From Brachycybe producta (taxonomy: Eukaryota > Arthropoda > Diplopoda > Playtdesmida > Andrognathidae), in contig JAUPFP010000143.1 in NCBI GenBank assembly GCA_036925085.1, positions 93,779 through 157,778 on the forward strand: a stretch of 64,000 nucleotides of DNA, written 5' to 3'. Below the pieces are notes generated by a model. It had not been told where the DNA came from, did not search any database, and saw only the letters and a list, made by a program, of their open reading frames with translations. Made by a program: the position numbers and the translations under genes. Each line of letters starts with the position of its first letter. Position 1 is the first letter of the stretch. Of this stretch, positions 39,694 through 52,759 are shown piece after piece.

Positions 39694-41809
39694 AGCTTAC
39701 ACTATGGTTTTAGTATTAAAAATAGGTAGAAAAAAAAAGATAGGCTACATACAATATGTGTAGTCTCTAAGTAATATAAATAAATAATCGGATATGATGT
39801 GTTCAGTAATCTGATTATTTTTTAGGTTAAATATTTTTGCGTGACATTTTCTTCAGCATATAAACAAGAAGAGAAGAATAAAATACATATGTTGTGAATT
39901 CAATGTGTTTGTATTTCTATATGAGGTTTAGTAAATATTAGGGTGCATTGTTTTCTGAGAGTATCTCTCTCTCTCTCTCCCTCTCTCTCTGATCTATGTT
40001 GGGAACGTACGTGGTGACTGACTGGTCCAGTTAATATTGACCACGACTAAAAGTGACTTCAGTGACAACAGGACAAACAGACCTCGGAAACGCACTTCAT
40101 TGTCCAGAAATGACTCAAACAACCACTGGCTTCAAATAGAAAACATTCTCAGAAAGATATCTTGTCCTCACCTTACTTTGACTACTCTGAAGAACAATTC
40201 TACCTTTTTAATAAAATTCAGTAAAATACATAAGTTTAATTAAATTTATGTATCACAAAATAATAATCTCCAAGTAATCATAATTATTAAACCTATGATT
40301 TTTATGCAGTATCAAGGAAATGGCCCAAGGAGCCAATAATTGTCAAGTAACAATCCCATTTAGATCAACCAACAATTACGGTTTTTTTTTTTCAACCAAA
40401 AATACTGGTTAGAGGCTAGAACTTTAGTTGACAACTGATAGTAACTACACACCTAGCCTCTAACTAGCCTTTTTCATTAAAAAAAAGCATAATTGCAGTT
40501 TATCTAATGATGATGATTACACAATTGGCACTTGGATTCACACATTGAGAAACATTTGTTTGATATTGCATAAAAATCCGAGGCCTAATTATCTTATATG
40601 AACAATATGCCAAAAGTGTGTTCAGTGATTCACCACCATTTTTGATGAAATCTATAGTAAATTGTAGTTTAGCCTTAATGATTACTAAGTTAAAAGTAGT
40701 GCTAAACTCATTAATTTTAACAGAAAATTTCATGTGAAAAGTTGATGAGTTTAGCACTAGCTTTGACTAGGCAATCATCAGAAATACGACCCTAAAATAT
40801 TCTAGCTGAGTTTCAATTTCTGGTTATTCTGTATTTTAGGAGCAAAATTAAGAAAAAAACTTAAGTTTGTTTTAGAAACTAGAAAAGGACCGTAAATTAA
40901 TAGTATTTTCATGTTGATATATTTCAAAATAACCTTTTTATTGACAAACTTTAAAAAATAATATCGTTTGCTTAAAGTTGGATCATTTTAAACCTGATAT
41001 AAAACCCCTTCTAGTTTCTAAAACATTTTCAAGTTTCCCCTCAATATGCAGAGTTTGAGCGACGTGTGAACAATTTAAAAACTAGCTTAACCCATCAAAC
41101 ACAATTTCTTGCTCACTTGTCTTTCAATTAATGTTCTCTTTAAGTGGTCGTCATGCAATTCTAGTAAATTAATAAAAACCAACGTTATACATTATTATAA
41201 TAACACGCATCCATTTTTAATATTGACCAATCAGAAAATGAGTGAAAATAATAGGGAAAAAAACAAAACAGAATAGTTGGTTTGTTGCGGTCATTGACCT
41301 GGCTTTGGTCCAAGCACCACTGTATCTAGGCTAAGTGTACACATGACCACCCCCGCTTACACACACAGTCAATTTCAGTGTACATTTCGACCATCATTCA
41401 CATCAGAGTTTGGACATAATTTTCTCTCTCTCTCTCTCTTTTTTGTGTGTTCTTCTAATTTTAGAAACAAGGACCACTCAGAAGGAAATACAACAGAGAA
41501 GACCATTAAGTGGCCAGGTAAATATCATCTCTCAATGTTGATCTATTTGTTCATTATTTTGCTTACATTATTAAAAGTAAATACATTTAATTAACACTTT
41601 ATTGAATTATAATTTATATATATTTTAATTATAATATATATATATTTATATACATATATATTTTTAATATTATACAATGTGTGCGCAAGTCTAGAAGTGT
41701 TTTTTGTGTGTGACTACTGGGTTACACTTATGAGTTGTTTTTACATCTTGTGTAAATTTGTAGGACATGTTTATTAAAATTATTATTAGCAGTAGTAGTA
41801 GTAGAATCC

Positions 41810-41886
<77 letters not shown>

Positions 41887-44800
41887 GGTAGTAGTAATAG
41901 TAGGAGTAGTTAGCAAAGAGTAAACTTAAAACATTTTCAGTCATTGGTATTGAATAAATATAAATGTTACGTTTGCCAAAAAATATTAAATTTTTGCCTC
42001 TGATAGATGTAAGCTTACAAACACCTAAATGTTTGATAATTTTGTTCCAATTCAGAGCATTGATCTTTCTGCAAAAAATGAGTCAGTTATATACAAATCA
42101 ATTCTATGAACAGGGAAATTCTAGTGAAATTGTAAAGAGACTAGAGAGAGCTTACAATGTAACTAGTGAAGGAAAGTAGCATCCTTAGAAATCAATACAA
42201 AAAGACTAAATATTAAAAAAAAAACGACCAGGAGAAAATTTATTGATTCATTTTTTTTTTCTCTCAGTCAGATTCATCCAAGTGAATAAACTAAATTAAA
42301 ACATCTAAAACATGAGAAGTTGAATGTACGAAAATTTAATAATTATTCTTTACTCTAATAAATTAACAACACTTAATTATTAATTAAGGGCTATGTTTTT
42401 GAGAAGAAAAATCATTTAGAAACAATTATGAGAATGGTGTCCACGCCTCTTTTTTGTCAGAAATTTTGTTTCAAGTTGGCTACTTCAAAGTATAAAATCT
42501 GGAGAAAAAAAGTACATACAAGCCACATTCATTATATTTGTAGTTTTCAAAATATTCTCAGATATTAAATTTTCAATGAGCAAGAAGAAAAAAAAGTACA
42601 GACACCATTCTAATTGACTGCCACATCAGAGATATCAACTATTGTTCCATCAATCTATTGGAGTACTTCAGACATGCTAATTCAAAATGGCAAAATCAAA
42701 TGTCAACCGAACAAAAAAAAAGATCAATGCACTCATGTACTAATTGTCTTCTTATTTAATTGCTAATTTTGTTTCAGAAGTTAAAGCAACAACCCAATCA
42801 TAGGTGTAGTGATTCGCAGAAATTGCAACTTCGTCCAAGTTCGACACCTCAAGTGTCGAGCATCAACCTCCTCGACAAGAAGAATTTGCATGCTGTCACC
42901 ACAAACACCATCATAATTGACAACAGTGTCATCAGAGAAAACAAAAACAGTATAGAAACAATTGGTCAGTGCCAAAACACTGATGATAAAGTAATTGTTG
43001 GAACCACAATCGAGCAATATCTTTCGAAGAGCATTCACACGAATGATACAAGCACCTCTTCAAATCATATTGGTAAATATCCAAAAGCTGCAATACATTT
43101 TTCAACTATCCATCAACCAACCAATTGTACTTTATTGATATTTTATTCGCACGGAGGCCAATGAATTCTAACTAAATACAATGTTATTTAAAAAATATCA
43201 GTTCTACTATGAACTATTATTGCTTCTTTAAAATTTCCCCCCAAAGAAAACTATAGTTTGCGTCAACAACAATCAAATTTAAACTGAAACGGAAAGTCTA
43301 ATAGCAGAGTTTAAAATCACGACATATCAAAATAACCTCCAGCCATTATTGATTATAATTATAATGAGAGACTTTATGAATTTTTTTATGTATGCTTTTT
43401 ACCTCCACCATCAGCAAACAACTCAAATAATTATTAGTTTCTGTTCCCTTCCACGAAAAGTCCAGTAACTTTTCTATCTATTGGTGTTCTGTTCCCAGCG
43501 AGTGTGTGTGACAAAAAAAATCTGAGTCCCCCACACCCCAACCAAAAAAGTAAATTATTATCCTTGCTATTTAATAATTCATAAACCAAATGGCATTGTT
43601 ATACAAAAGAGGTATACATAATTGGGAGTCCAAGCTCATTAAGTGTAATACTGGCCATTGCATGACCATATATGTGTAATGCAGATTTAAAACAGAATTG
43701 TTTGATAGTGAAAGTTCTTTTGTTTTGTTTTTTGAGATTAGAAAATGCATATTCTAAAAGAAGAATGTAGTCCCAAACAAAGAGTTTGCAATTTTCATAC
43801 TAAGCACAAATTGATCAAAATGAACATTCATCAGAAAGGAAATATTTCTAGAAAGGTTAAGATGAGATCAACTGTTGGTGAGAAATTTGTCATTTTTTTT
43901 TGTAATTAATTCTTAATTATTTCAATATAAAAACCAGAAATACCATTTTCTATTCCATTTATACCAATTTTTTGTGTAAAGTGCAGTAACTAAAATAATC
44001 TTGTTACAATTTTAAGTAATTATTATTAGTTACATTGATCATGAAATAGTACCTAAGTTACATTTGACTAGATTGAAATAAAGAGTGAAGTCTAAAATGA
44101 TGAAAAATTACCTTTTGTTGGTAATTTTGTTTCCTGCTGCGTTAAAAATCACTATTTCCAACCTGAAAAGTGGAGAATAACCTCAAGACCAATTAATTTT
44201 TTTGATCGATTCATTAAAACTAATGAGGTCAGTGTGTTATCAGAATTTTGTTAGATTCACAGATTGTGCCAAAAAAAAGTTATCAGATTATTTTGTAAAC
44301 CCGAATTTGTTTTCAATTCGTGTTCTCGATAGACACTTTTACATAAAATGTATTTTTATTGTTTTCAGCATGTCAAACTTACTCGCCAGGCGAAGAAGCA
44401 GAAAAGACATCAGTTGGCTGCAGCACAGAAGATATAGCTTTCAGCATAGTAGAACCTCAAGAGATTGAAAATGTATCGAAAGATTTTACTACGAACGAAG
44501 GACAATTATTACAACCGGATAAAATAAATCACCTTCTGGAAAGGGACGAAACTTCCAAAATTCCGAAGAAAATGTCTTTGTTAGAGCAGAAACGACTCCA
44601 ATGGGCTGCAGAGAGAGGTCCTTATTACACAGAAAACTTGATGAAAGATTTTTTCGAAGTATAAAGTAAATTAATGAATTATATTGTATATTTGTTCTAT
44701 GATAGAACAAATGCTTGAATGGAATCCTTGGGGTCGCCCTGGAGGTGGAGCACCCCACTTCACTTATACTTGTAGCACGACCAACAAATCCAATCTGTCT

Positions 44801-47800
44801 AATACGGATCGTATATTCAACGATTATTCCAATGATAACGTATCGAAACAGGGAGGTGGCGGTGGTGGACGTCTTCCTCCGTTGCAGCTAAATTCTCCAA
44901 ATTCGAACCCGACATCATTTCGTATTCTTCGAGCAGCCACGTATGAAACAGTGGGATTAATCGATGTGCGTAACTTTGAAAATACGTTTATAAATTTTCA
45001 ATGGACCTTAAAAGTTGAACTTCGACGTTTTTCGTTTAGAACTCAGCTGTCTTACACAATTGTCCAACTTATGATGCTTTAAAAGAGAAGTCTCGAAGAC
45101 AGTGGTTGGAAGATCTCGGTAGGGTTACAGAATTTAATATTTAGTGAGTTCTTGTTTAATTTCGAAATTGTTTTATATGCAGAAAGACAACGGGAAGAAC
45201 AGAGACTTCGCAAAATGCAAGATAAATCTTATTATCATAAAAATCTCAATGACATGAATATTGAAAACACTGCTAATAACCTGGATTCATACTCCAACAA
45301 CCACCAGTTGACAAAAAACAATGAAGCCGACATTATTACGTCTGTATTGTCTCCAACATTGTATAGTGCAGAATCAGATAACTGGAACTGTAATAATTCA
45401 TCGTTACAAAGGTTACACATGAGTTGAAAGTAAAATAATACATGATAATAACATTTGAATATTGAAAAAAGGACATTTTTGAGAGGTGCTAACATTCCGC
45501 TAGATCCTGAAACACAAAAAGAGTTAACGAAGAAGAGAGAAATGGCTTTAGAACATCAGGTGATTTTTAATAAAGAGCTCGTAACTAACATTTTTTTTAA
45601 AACATGAATTTAACAGTGTTGATTCTTTTTTGGGGGGCTAAAATTTAGAAAGCAATTCAGAATCAGCTGGAAGACCGTCTTCGAATGAAACGCGAAGAAA
45701 AAGAACGACAAAGAAAGGAAGAATTGGAAGAAGAGTTGCGATTACGTCTAGAACGAGAACAAATGGAACAACAATTTGTTTTGGACCAGCAACAACAACA
45801 ATTAAAATCGTCACATGTATATGTCAATTATATTAATAAAATTATTAATATATCCATTAATGTGTGTATTATTATTAAAGGCATCGCCCGAACATGCTAA
45901 ATGCGTACAACCTAAGGAAATTCGACAGCCACCTTCAAAACCTCAAACCAAATTAAGTCCTCAGCTACCAGATGTACTAGATGGCACCAAACAGTTGGAA
46001 ATTAAACCAACAAGTTAACAATAATTTTCTGCATTATTTAATGAGCCAACTTAATAATTATAATTGGCATTTTCTTGTTCATTAGAAGTGAATCCGACTG
46101 AACAGGACCTTAACGACTCCCAAGAATATCTGTTACGACCTCCAAGCATCAACCACACACCTTATGTAAATAACAGAGTTCTGACACCAACAAAGTATCG
46201 TGAAAAGCGACTTTTCATGAGGGATTTTTCCACTCAAACTGGTTTGTTTTGCAGCATTTAGTAAGCACACACACAAAAAAAACTTTGTTTGAAATTTGTT
46301 TCTAACAGATTTTATGCCAAAAGGGACTTTTCCATTAAGAAAAAATAAAAGCACGATAACAATGAAAGCCGCTCGAATGGACGATGATAGTGACACAAAT
46401 TCCAATGAGTAAAAAACAATACATCAATATAATCAATGCAAAACGTAATTCTAAAATAATTTAACTTTTCAGAACGTCAAATAATGATCGAGTGAAACAA
46501 AGAATAAAAACCAAGATGTCTAGGAAAAAGTTAAATCGAGAGAAACCTCGGTGGGGAGTGAACCAGCCGACGAGAAACTATAAATCACAATCAGAAAAAT
46601 ATCTAAGCGGAGAGGTTAAATCGAATCAGAGAAAGACCAAAGAACAGCAGCAAGAATACATAAAGACCAAAGTTATTACTGATGATGAAAAGACGAAAAG
46701 TAGACAACGACCTTCGGGAAAAACTCGAAGTAGTGCAGAACACCAACGAAAGCTTCTAGCTCAAGAGGAAGGGGTTACTTTGAATTCGCAGAGGTAAAAA
46801 TCACACCGTAAAACCATAGCTTAAACAAAAATTAATTAAAGCAAACTATCATTTGTATAAAGGATATGTTTAACACCTCTTCCAAGTGTGCGACCAATGG
46901 CGACCGGAAGCTCGGTAACTTACGACGAGAGAAACACGGGTGAAAGTTTGCCGACGCGACGCCAGCGTCGTCAGTGGCAGAGTCCGAGCAGAGATGAAAT
47001 GCCATCATTTTATACCGATTCACCGTTGCTTCCCGACGTTCGGAACGTCCGACGAGGAATAACATCCAACAACGAGCAATCTAAGGACCAACAGAGGCGA
47101 CCAACGTCACAATCCTTGCAATTAGACACTCTTCCAGAACCGTATCGTTCTGGTTCACCTCCAGTACCTGCTTTAAGAAATAAGTCAGATAATCCAAACA
47201 TGGATAGATTATCAATAAAATCACCTGCCATTTCATTGGGAGCAAAATCCAAGGATAAAAATTTAGCTTCGGGTTCAGATTTAACCGAAGTAACAGAAGA
47301 CACAAGGCCACATAATTTGACCGATGAAACAACTTCAATCATTACAGAAAGATTGTCCAGGTAGACCTATACATATCATATGAGTCTAAGAGTGATTTCT
47401 TTATCAAATTGATACATTTTATTATTTTAATAAAGGTTTTCTGTAAATGATGCACATAGAAGTTACACGGCTCCATCTCATTTTTGTTCAGTTTCATCAT
47501 CGCCATCATCATCATTGCCATGGCAAGCACAAAACTATGACGATCGAGTCGACATTCTCAAGAAACTCACACTAGTACGACAGGTATATTATCAATTTTC
47601 TTTTGCATACAGTTGAAACCATGTAACACGAAATGGAAGGGACCGGAATATTTGTTTGTGTTAAAAGAACTTTTATGCATTTCTAATACGTTGTCTACAC
47701 TTGAGCTAAAATGCATTCGAGTTAATTTGTGTTTAGTTGGATTATATGAGGTCCAGTTAATCTTAAAATTGACTTCATTTCTTGATATCTGAACATAATG

Positions 47801-48166
47801 AAATAATAAATCCTTATTTTGTTACATTGACCAATTACATTAAAATCGAAATTTAATATATTTAGTTGTTAACTTACTTTATTGAAATGTTAACTAAATA
47901 TTTTCAATTCGATATACAGTACATGTATATAGGCTATATTTCTAAGTTCTTAACAGGGCTCCGTAGAACATGTTTACCATTTAATTGCATTTAACTTCGT
48001 ATCCGTTTTTGTGTTAAAAGGTTTTCACTATGTTTACTTTTTTGGTATAAAAAAATAGATTAAAAGTTGTAATTTTTTTTTCAAATTACAGGGATTAGTG
48101 TTGAAACAGAAGCAGTTGGAGGATATGGTTGTAACGGAACCGAAACCAAAAGAACCATACTCATGA
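39472..48166 (+). CDS. CCDC66: CCDC66 homologue, complete, 16 exons (969 aa)
   Basis: Coiled-coil protein of centrosome, centriolar satellites and cilium that binds microtubules in vertebrates. Exons: 39472-39529, 41465-41517, 42778-43072, 44369-44617, 44706-44965, 45040-45118, 45183-45411, 45472-45559, 45649-45816, 45881-46013, 46086-46241, 46309-46408, 46473-46793, 46863-47360, 47436-47583, 48092-48166. All phases agree (2910 nt). Family landmarks occur in the expected order: an N-terminal FKFETKPVMGKLQICVSK-like segment, EQKRLQWAAERE, SRRQWLEDL, LDPETQ followed by ALEHQKAIQNQLEDRL, and a charged coiled coil (EEKERQRKEELEEELRLRL). STQTDFMPKGTF, KPRWGVNQPTRNY, SGSPPVPALRN and a C-terminal LTLVRQGLVLKQKQLED follow. 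Length is close to the vertebrate protein (about 950 aa). Introns are mostly under 100 bp except the first three (1.9, 1.3 and 1.3 kb), which hold MITEs and simple repeats. Confidence 0.92.
39648..39688. repeat. (AT)n microsatellite
   Basis: About 40 bp of AT dinucleotide in CCDC66 intron 1. Confidence 0.9.
40291..40585. mobile_element. TA-type MITE, diverged copy 2
   Basis: The right arm ATTGCATAAAAATCCGAGGCC and inner words GGCACTTGG and AACTGATAGTAACTA match the copy at 23596-23902. The left end is more eroded. It lies in CCDC66 intron 1. Confidence 0.7.
40640..41100. repeat. Short gctaaactcat fold-back followed by a ctagaa MITE copy
   Basis: AGTGCTAAACTCATTAATTTTAAC is mirrored by GTTGATGAGTTTAGCACTAG (to about 40760). 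The same word recurs at 54088-54260. From 40790 to 41090 a copy of the palindromic ctagaa family follows. Confidence 0.55.
41811..41886. repeat. (ATT)n microsatellite
   Basis: About 25 uninterrupted ATT units in CCDC66 intron 2. Read on the minus strand it gives a spurious poly-Asn frame. Confidence 0.95.
47610..48015. repeat. Dispersed repeat (GGCTCCGTAGAAC family)
   Basis: Shares ACAGGGCTCCGTAGAACATG and the ATTTAATTGCATTTAA tail with 39270-39330 and 61190-61240. A shorter related piece (TGTGTTAAAAG / CGTGTTAAAAG) is at about 50620. It lies in the last CCDC66 intron. Confidence 0.5.
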
Positions 48167-49054
48167 CAGATGAGCACTGATTTGTTCAAAAATATGTCAA
48201 AATGTTGTACCAAAAAATCTCGATTGAAAGGATTTTTTTGTCTATCTACTCTAGATTGTACCGAGAGGTACACATATTTACTGTATATGATCCATTTGTA
48301 AATTATAATTTCATCTTAACAATTTTTTTTTTCATTTGTAACAATTTCACTTATTTATGTACAGATTCTCAAATCATCATTATATTATAAATTCATCGCA
48401 CTATTTAAAAACATAACATCACAAAATATCAGTACAAAATTAACTTTGGGTAGAATTTAGATGCCTGAGGGTGAAATTTCAGGGTGTCCACCATAAATGA
48501 GGGACCATTGTGACCAACCTTGTGACCTTTATTAGTTTGGAAATGAGGGTAAAGAGAGGGGGAACAGCCTGGGAAGATGGTCAATGAAACAAAATTTGTA
48601 CCCATCGCCACAAACAAAAAGTATTATAATCATATCATAATATGAAAAAAGGAAATCCTGTGAGTGCAATCATAAATATGGTTGAATCAGCCAGCTATAA
48701 TATTAAAAAAGCTAATTTATAACTTTGGATTTTGTCCAATAGCATTTACTGCAAAAAGAAAAATTAAAAACTGAAGAAGTTATTATCATTAAGTTCTTCT
48801 GTATATATTGTATATTACGTTTTTACAGAAACCTTTATCTTCCTGTCTAATGATTTTGAAGTGGGATGTTCCAATAGTTGTTTTTTTCTTTTTCAAAAAA
48901 ACATTTGTAGACAACATTTAAAATTTTAAGTTGGTCCTTAAAACAAGGTACCAGTACCAATCATCCCCTTTTTCTTTCTTTCTTCTTCCTCTTCATTTAT
49001 TAGAAATACCTTTCTGACCTAATCTTGAGTGACTGTACACTACAATATATACAG
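48167..49054. other. CCDC66 3' flank
   Basis: AT-rich, presumably CCDC66 3' UTR and spacer. No start codon or exon is seen that could join the frame beginning at 49055. Confidence 0.4.
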
Positions 49055-49976
49055 TAATATATCTGGGAGCGGTTTAGAAACACCTTTTGTGCTTTTGGTA
49101 GCACCTTTGGGTCATAAGGGAATTCTTTACGTTCGCTCTACTGACCTAGAGGAATTTCTTGTTCTTTTGGTCATTTCAAAAAAACTTCACAAAACGGTAA
49201 AGACTAAAAATGAACAACTCCTTGTAACAAAAAAAAACCCCAAAAGACATGGAATCTTAACCGATCCAATTTTGAAAGGTAAGAAAACAAAATTTTACCA
49301 ATTTTACTTAGAAATTCATATTTATATTTTCAATAATTCTAATTTCAATATTTATTTTAATTGAACATGTACTTTGTGATACATCTGAATCAGATGTATT
49401 GTCATAAGTTCAAAACATTTACCAAAGAAACACATTTAGTTCAAACTTTGTTAAATCAGCAATGCTTCTGATTTATACTGAAAAGTTACAGTAAAAATGT
49501 GTTATATCTTCATCAATTTCAATATGTAGACATTTTATTTTGTGATTTTTTATGTCTTACGTATAATTTCATCAGCATCATTATAAGTATTTGCTTACTG
49601 TTGAGATAAACATTAATTTTAAAAAAAACTTCCAGTGAAAACCGGTTGCCAAAGGAAAAGAAATTTGAAAAAAACAGAAAATGATGTCCAAAAGTTGCAA
49701 GAAAATTACCAAAAAATATTGAAAACGAACATCCGTAATGATATTTTCTCCTCATTATTAAAAGATACCTATGAAACGCCTGTAATTGTAAATAATTTTG
49801 AAAAGAATATTTTATACATTTTTAATAAAAAAAAACAATTGAAGCAAGATACGACCTTGTCTCTCTTTTGTTGCATTTTAAATGCTTTCATATATTTATA
49901 TAATTTTATAGTGATGAAAAATTGCGTCAAATGTTGGATCATTGCCATTAAATGTTGCAGCAAATTGATGATATGA
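49055..49976 (+). CDS. Two exons of an unrecognised gene (start not found)
   Basis: I do not recognise the product. Exon 49055-49278 follows a possible acceptor (TATACAG) and encodes ETPFVLLVAPLGHKGILYV, a hydrophobic LEEFLVLLVISKKL and KNPKRHGILTDPILK. It ends at a good donor (G|GTAAGA). The exon beginning at 49636 follows CCAG and keeps the frame (KTGCQRKRNLKKTE, QKILKTNIRNDIF, ETPVIVNNFEKNILYIFN), then runs on through AT-rich sequence to a stop at 49976. No ATG opens the first piece, so a first exon is missing or the model is wrong. The end overlaps the start codon of the next gene by four bases, which may mean that the true last exon ends earlier. Confidence 0.35.
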
Positions 49977-52759
49977 AGTTCATTGTAATAATTTGGATAT
50001 TAACGCTAACGTCACTATCGCATGTGACAGGTAAGTAAAAAAAATATTACTTTTCTACAGACTACATAGAAAAAAAAATTACTAAAATACGAAGTAATTA
50101 ACAGCAAATCCCCTTACTTTTTCATAATTATAAATATATTACCTTTTCTTATCAATTTTTAATTTGCAAAAAAATATGGCTACTATTTTAAAGTAATTTT
50201 TATTGAGATTTCCTAATTTAAATTAATTGCCTGGACTTTTAGGAACAAACAAAAAAAATTGATTAAAACGCGTAAATCGTTGTTTTAATCAGCTTTGACT
50301 TCGGAATGTAATTCAACATTTCGATATTGCAGATGCTGGAGATTGTTTTACTGACTTTGGAGAAGAATACAGCAAATGTCTGATTGGAGGCCGTTTCAAG
50401 GCAGCAAACTATTCAGAATGTTGTTCGTATCCGAGTGCTTCGGGATACGTCGAATCCACTAGTTGGATTATTTTTCCAGAATATTTGTTCAATAGGAAAA
50501 AAGCACAAACATCATGCCAGTCATGTGCGGATTACATGAATGAAGGAGGTATATACATGTATACTATAACCTTATAAGTACATTTTCAATCCATTTAACC
50601 CGATATGAAAGAAACAGTCCTGAATATTTTTTCGTGTTAAAAGAATGTGTATGCTATTCTAATTGACTGGACGGAAAATATATTTCCTGCTATACGGTTT
50701 CCACTATAATTTTAATTTAATTATACGGTTTTAAATGAATATTGTATCGATAAAGGTTCCAAAAACTGGTGTTTCGGATACCGTAATAACGCCGACAACT
50801 ATTGCGTCCACTCTGCTCCATCTTTCGAAATTCTTAATGCAAATGACGAACTAGACTGCTGTCTTTGGTACAATGCCAGTGGATTCACAGATTCTCCCAA
50901 CTGGAGATGGTCTAAAAGCTACGGAAGATGGACTACCCTATGTAACGAGTGTTACAAAGATGGTAATTAACAATTCCTATCTTTAGCAGAGTTTCAAGTA
51001 TAAAATTAATATCACCACCTTTAGAATTAATTTTGAATTTTGAATTTCCAGATTTAGTTGGCTGTTACGAAGGATTGTCCGAAATAAACTCCGAGCTAGT
51101 GTGCGATTCTCCGCAATCAAGAATGAGCAGAAGTACCAATGAATGTTGCAACCGACGAAATGCCGTGGCGTACGATCTTATGGATCGTTATGGAAATGGC
51201 AAGAGACAGTGTTTTCCTTGTCCAAGTTAGTGATTGCATAAAACTTTCAAAAGAATCTTCAAGACTAAAACGTGAAGTTAATTTATGTTTGTATAAAATC
51301 AGTACATGGAAAATGGTCTCCATGGTCAGTGTGGTCACCTTGCTCAACAACCTGCGGAAGTGGACAGAAAAGAAAAATACGGATTTGTAATAACCCGATT
51401 CCACAATTTGGAGGCAAAGAATGCAACGGTTATGGAGAAGAAATTGCAAATTGTACAAATAATGTTCAATGTGCCGGTAAATTAAACAAAATGATTTCTC
51501 CTTATTTCAAGAATAATCATGTCTGCTATATTTTCCAGATTCAGGAATTCAGAACAGAAACATGATCGACACACAAAATTTATCAAATAACACCGATATG
51601 TTTTGGAGTGACTGGTCGGCATTCTCGCAATGTGGTGTAACGTGTGGAATCGGAACAAAAATGCGTCAACGGATCTGTTTACTCTCACCATTTGAATATA
51701 ACAATTGTAACGGATCTGATCGTGACGTTCAGCCTTGTGAATCTGCACGGTGTCCCAAATCAAACAACACCCATGAGGCTAAAGGTAAACGCATAATTAT
51801 GTTGCATTTAAGTTTGTATGCGATTGTCTCTAAAATAGATTATATTTATCTTTCAGAATTCCGAATAGATGACAGAAATTTCAGTTGGGGTCCTTGGAGT
51901 CCGTGCCCACAGACTTGTGGAGTCGGCATCCGAAAACGCATAACAATGTGCACTGTTCCTAATAACGACGACAATAACAACGGGACAAACGTGACGTCAA
52001 CAACACCGACAAAAAATTTCGACAGTAACGGCGGCTGTGTCGAATCGACCGAAGTCGGTCTCTGTGAACTTCAAGCTTGTGTTTCCGAGGTGTCGATGGA
52101 TCCAGGTTAGTCAATTTGAAACAACTTTTTTTAAATCTCATTAAATTTATCGATTTTTTTTTTCCATTCATTATTTTTATAAGGTGTTCCAATAGCTTGG
52201 ACAGTGGCTGTATTAGCAATGGGAACTCTTATCACTGGTTCAGTTATTTTGTTTTGTCAGAGAAGGAGGTTTGTAATACATTTCGGTATCAGCATTTGTA
52301 AATTAAAATAGTTTTTATCATCTTCATTTAAGATGGGACGAAAAAATGAAGTCATACTTTAAGAGACCTTCATTGGATACTGAACATAAGCCCAGAACTC
52401 CAGCCGAATTGCCACCGGTTCCAGAAGTCACCACCACGGCCAGTAGTTTAACCAGTTTCAGATCCATAGAGGATTTACGAAACCGCTATGCGACAGACAC
52501 AAATCGAAGAAGTTCAAGAGGTGCCGTTTGTCAACAAGACGACGAAGGATACGAAATACCACGACAAGGAGTTAACGAGTCCACTGCCGAAGACAAGGGC
52601 GCAATATCAGGCAGCAGTGGCATACATTCCAAGAATCCTCCCGATAACTGGGGTTCCGATGGTAGTAATTTACACGTCAATCACGTTTACGAACAGCTGG
52701 AATTCAGCGCCGATGGTACAAAAATATCCATTGCCGAACAAGGCGATTCAGTTGTGTAG
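49973..52759 (+). CDS. Membrane protein with three properdin-type N-terminal domains and three thrombospondin type 1 repeats (611 aa)
   Basis: Single-pass type I surface protein. Exons: 49973-50030, 50333-50548, 50756-50962, 51052-51225, 51303-51476, 51539-51784, 51857-52105, 52184-52268, 52333-52759 (1836 nt). Each extracellular domain is one exon with phase 1 borders. Residues 1-19 are a signal peptide. Residues 20-91, 92-160 and 161-218 are three copies of a domain with pattern C-x(n)-C-x(n)-ECC or DCC or ECC-x(n)-C-x2-C (first copy starts CFTDFGEEYSKC). It resembles the TB-like domain at the N-terminus of properdin. Residues 219-276, about 285-358 and 359-441 are TSP1 repeats (WSPWSVWSPCSTTCGSG, WSDWSAFSQCGVTCGIG, WGPWSPCPQTCGVG). 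The TM is about 445-465, followed by a polar 140-residue cytoplasmic tail. The tail has a Pro-rich piece (RTPAELPPVPE) and tyrosines (DEGYEIP, VNHVYEQL) that could bind SH2 or SH3 proteins. Orthology to properdin is not claimed. Confidence 0.87.

Noticed and set aside
41728..41916. Poly-Asn open frame on the minus strand
   Set aside because: It is the translation of an (ATT)n microsatellite in a CCDC66 intron.
41964..42179. Possible extra CCDC66 exon (MSQLYTNQFYEQGN region)
   Set aside because: The frame that could join CCDC66 exon 2 at phase 0 hits a stop, and the neighbouring exons join correctly without it.
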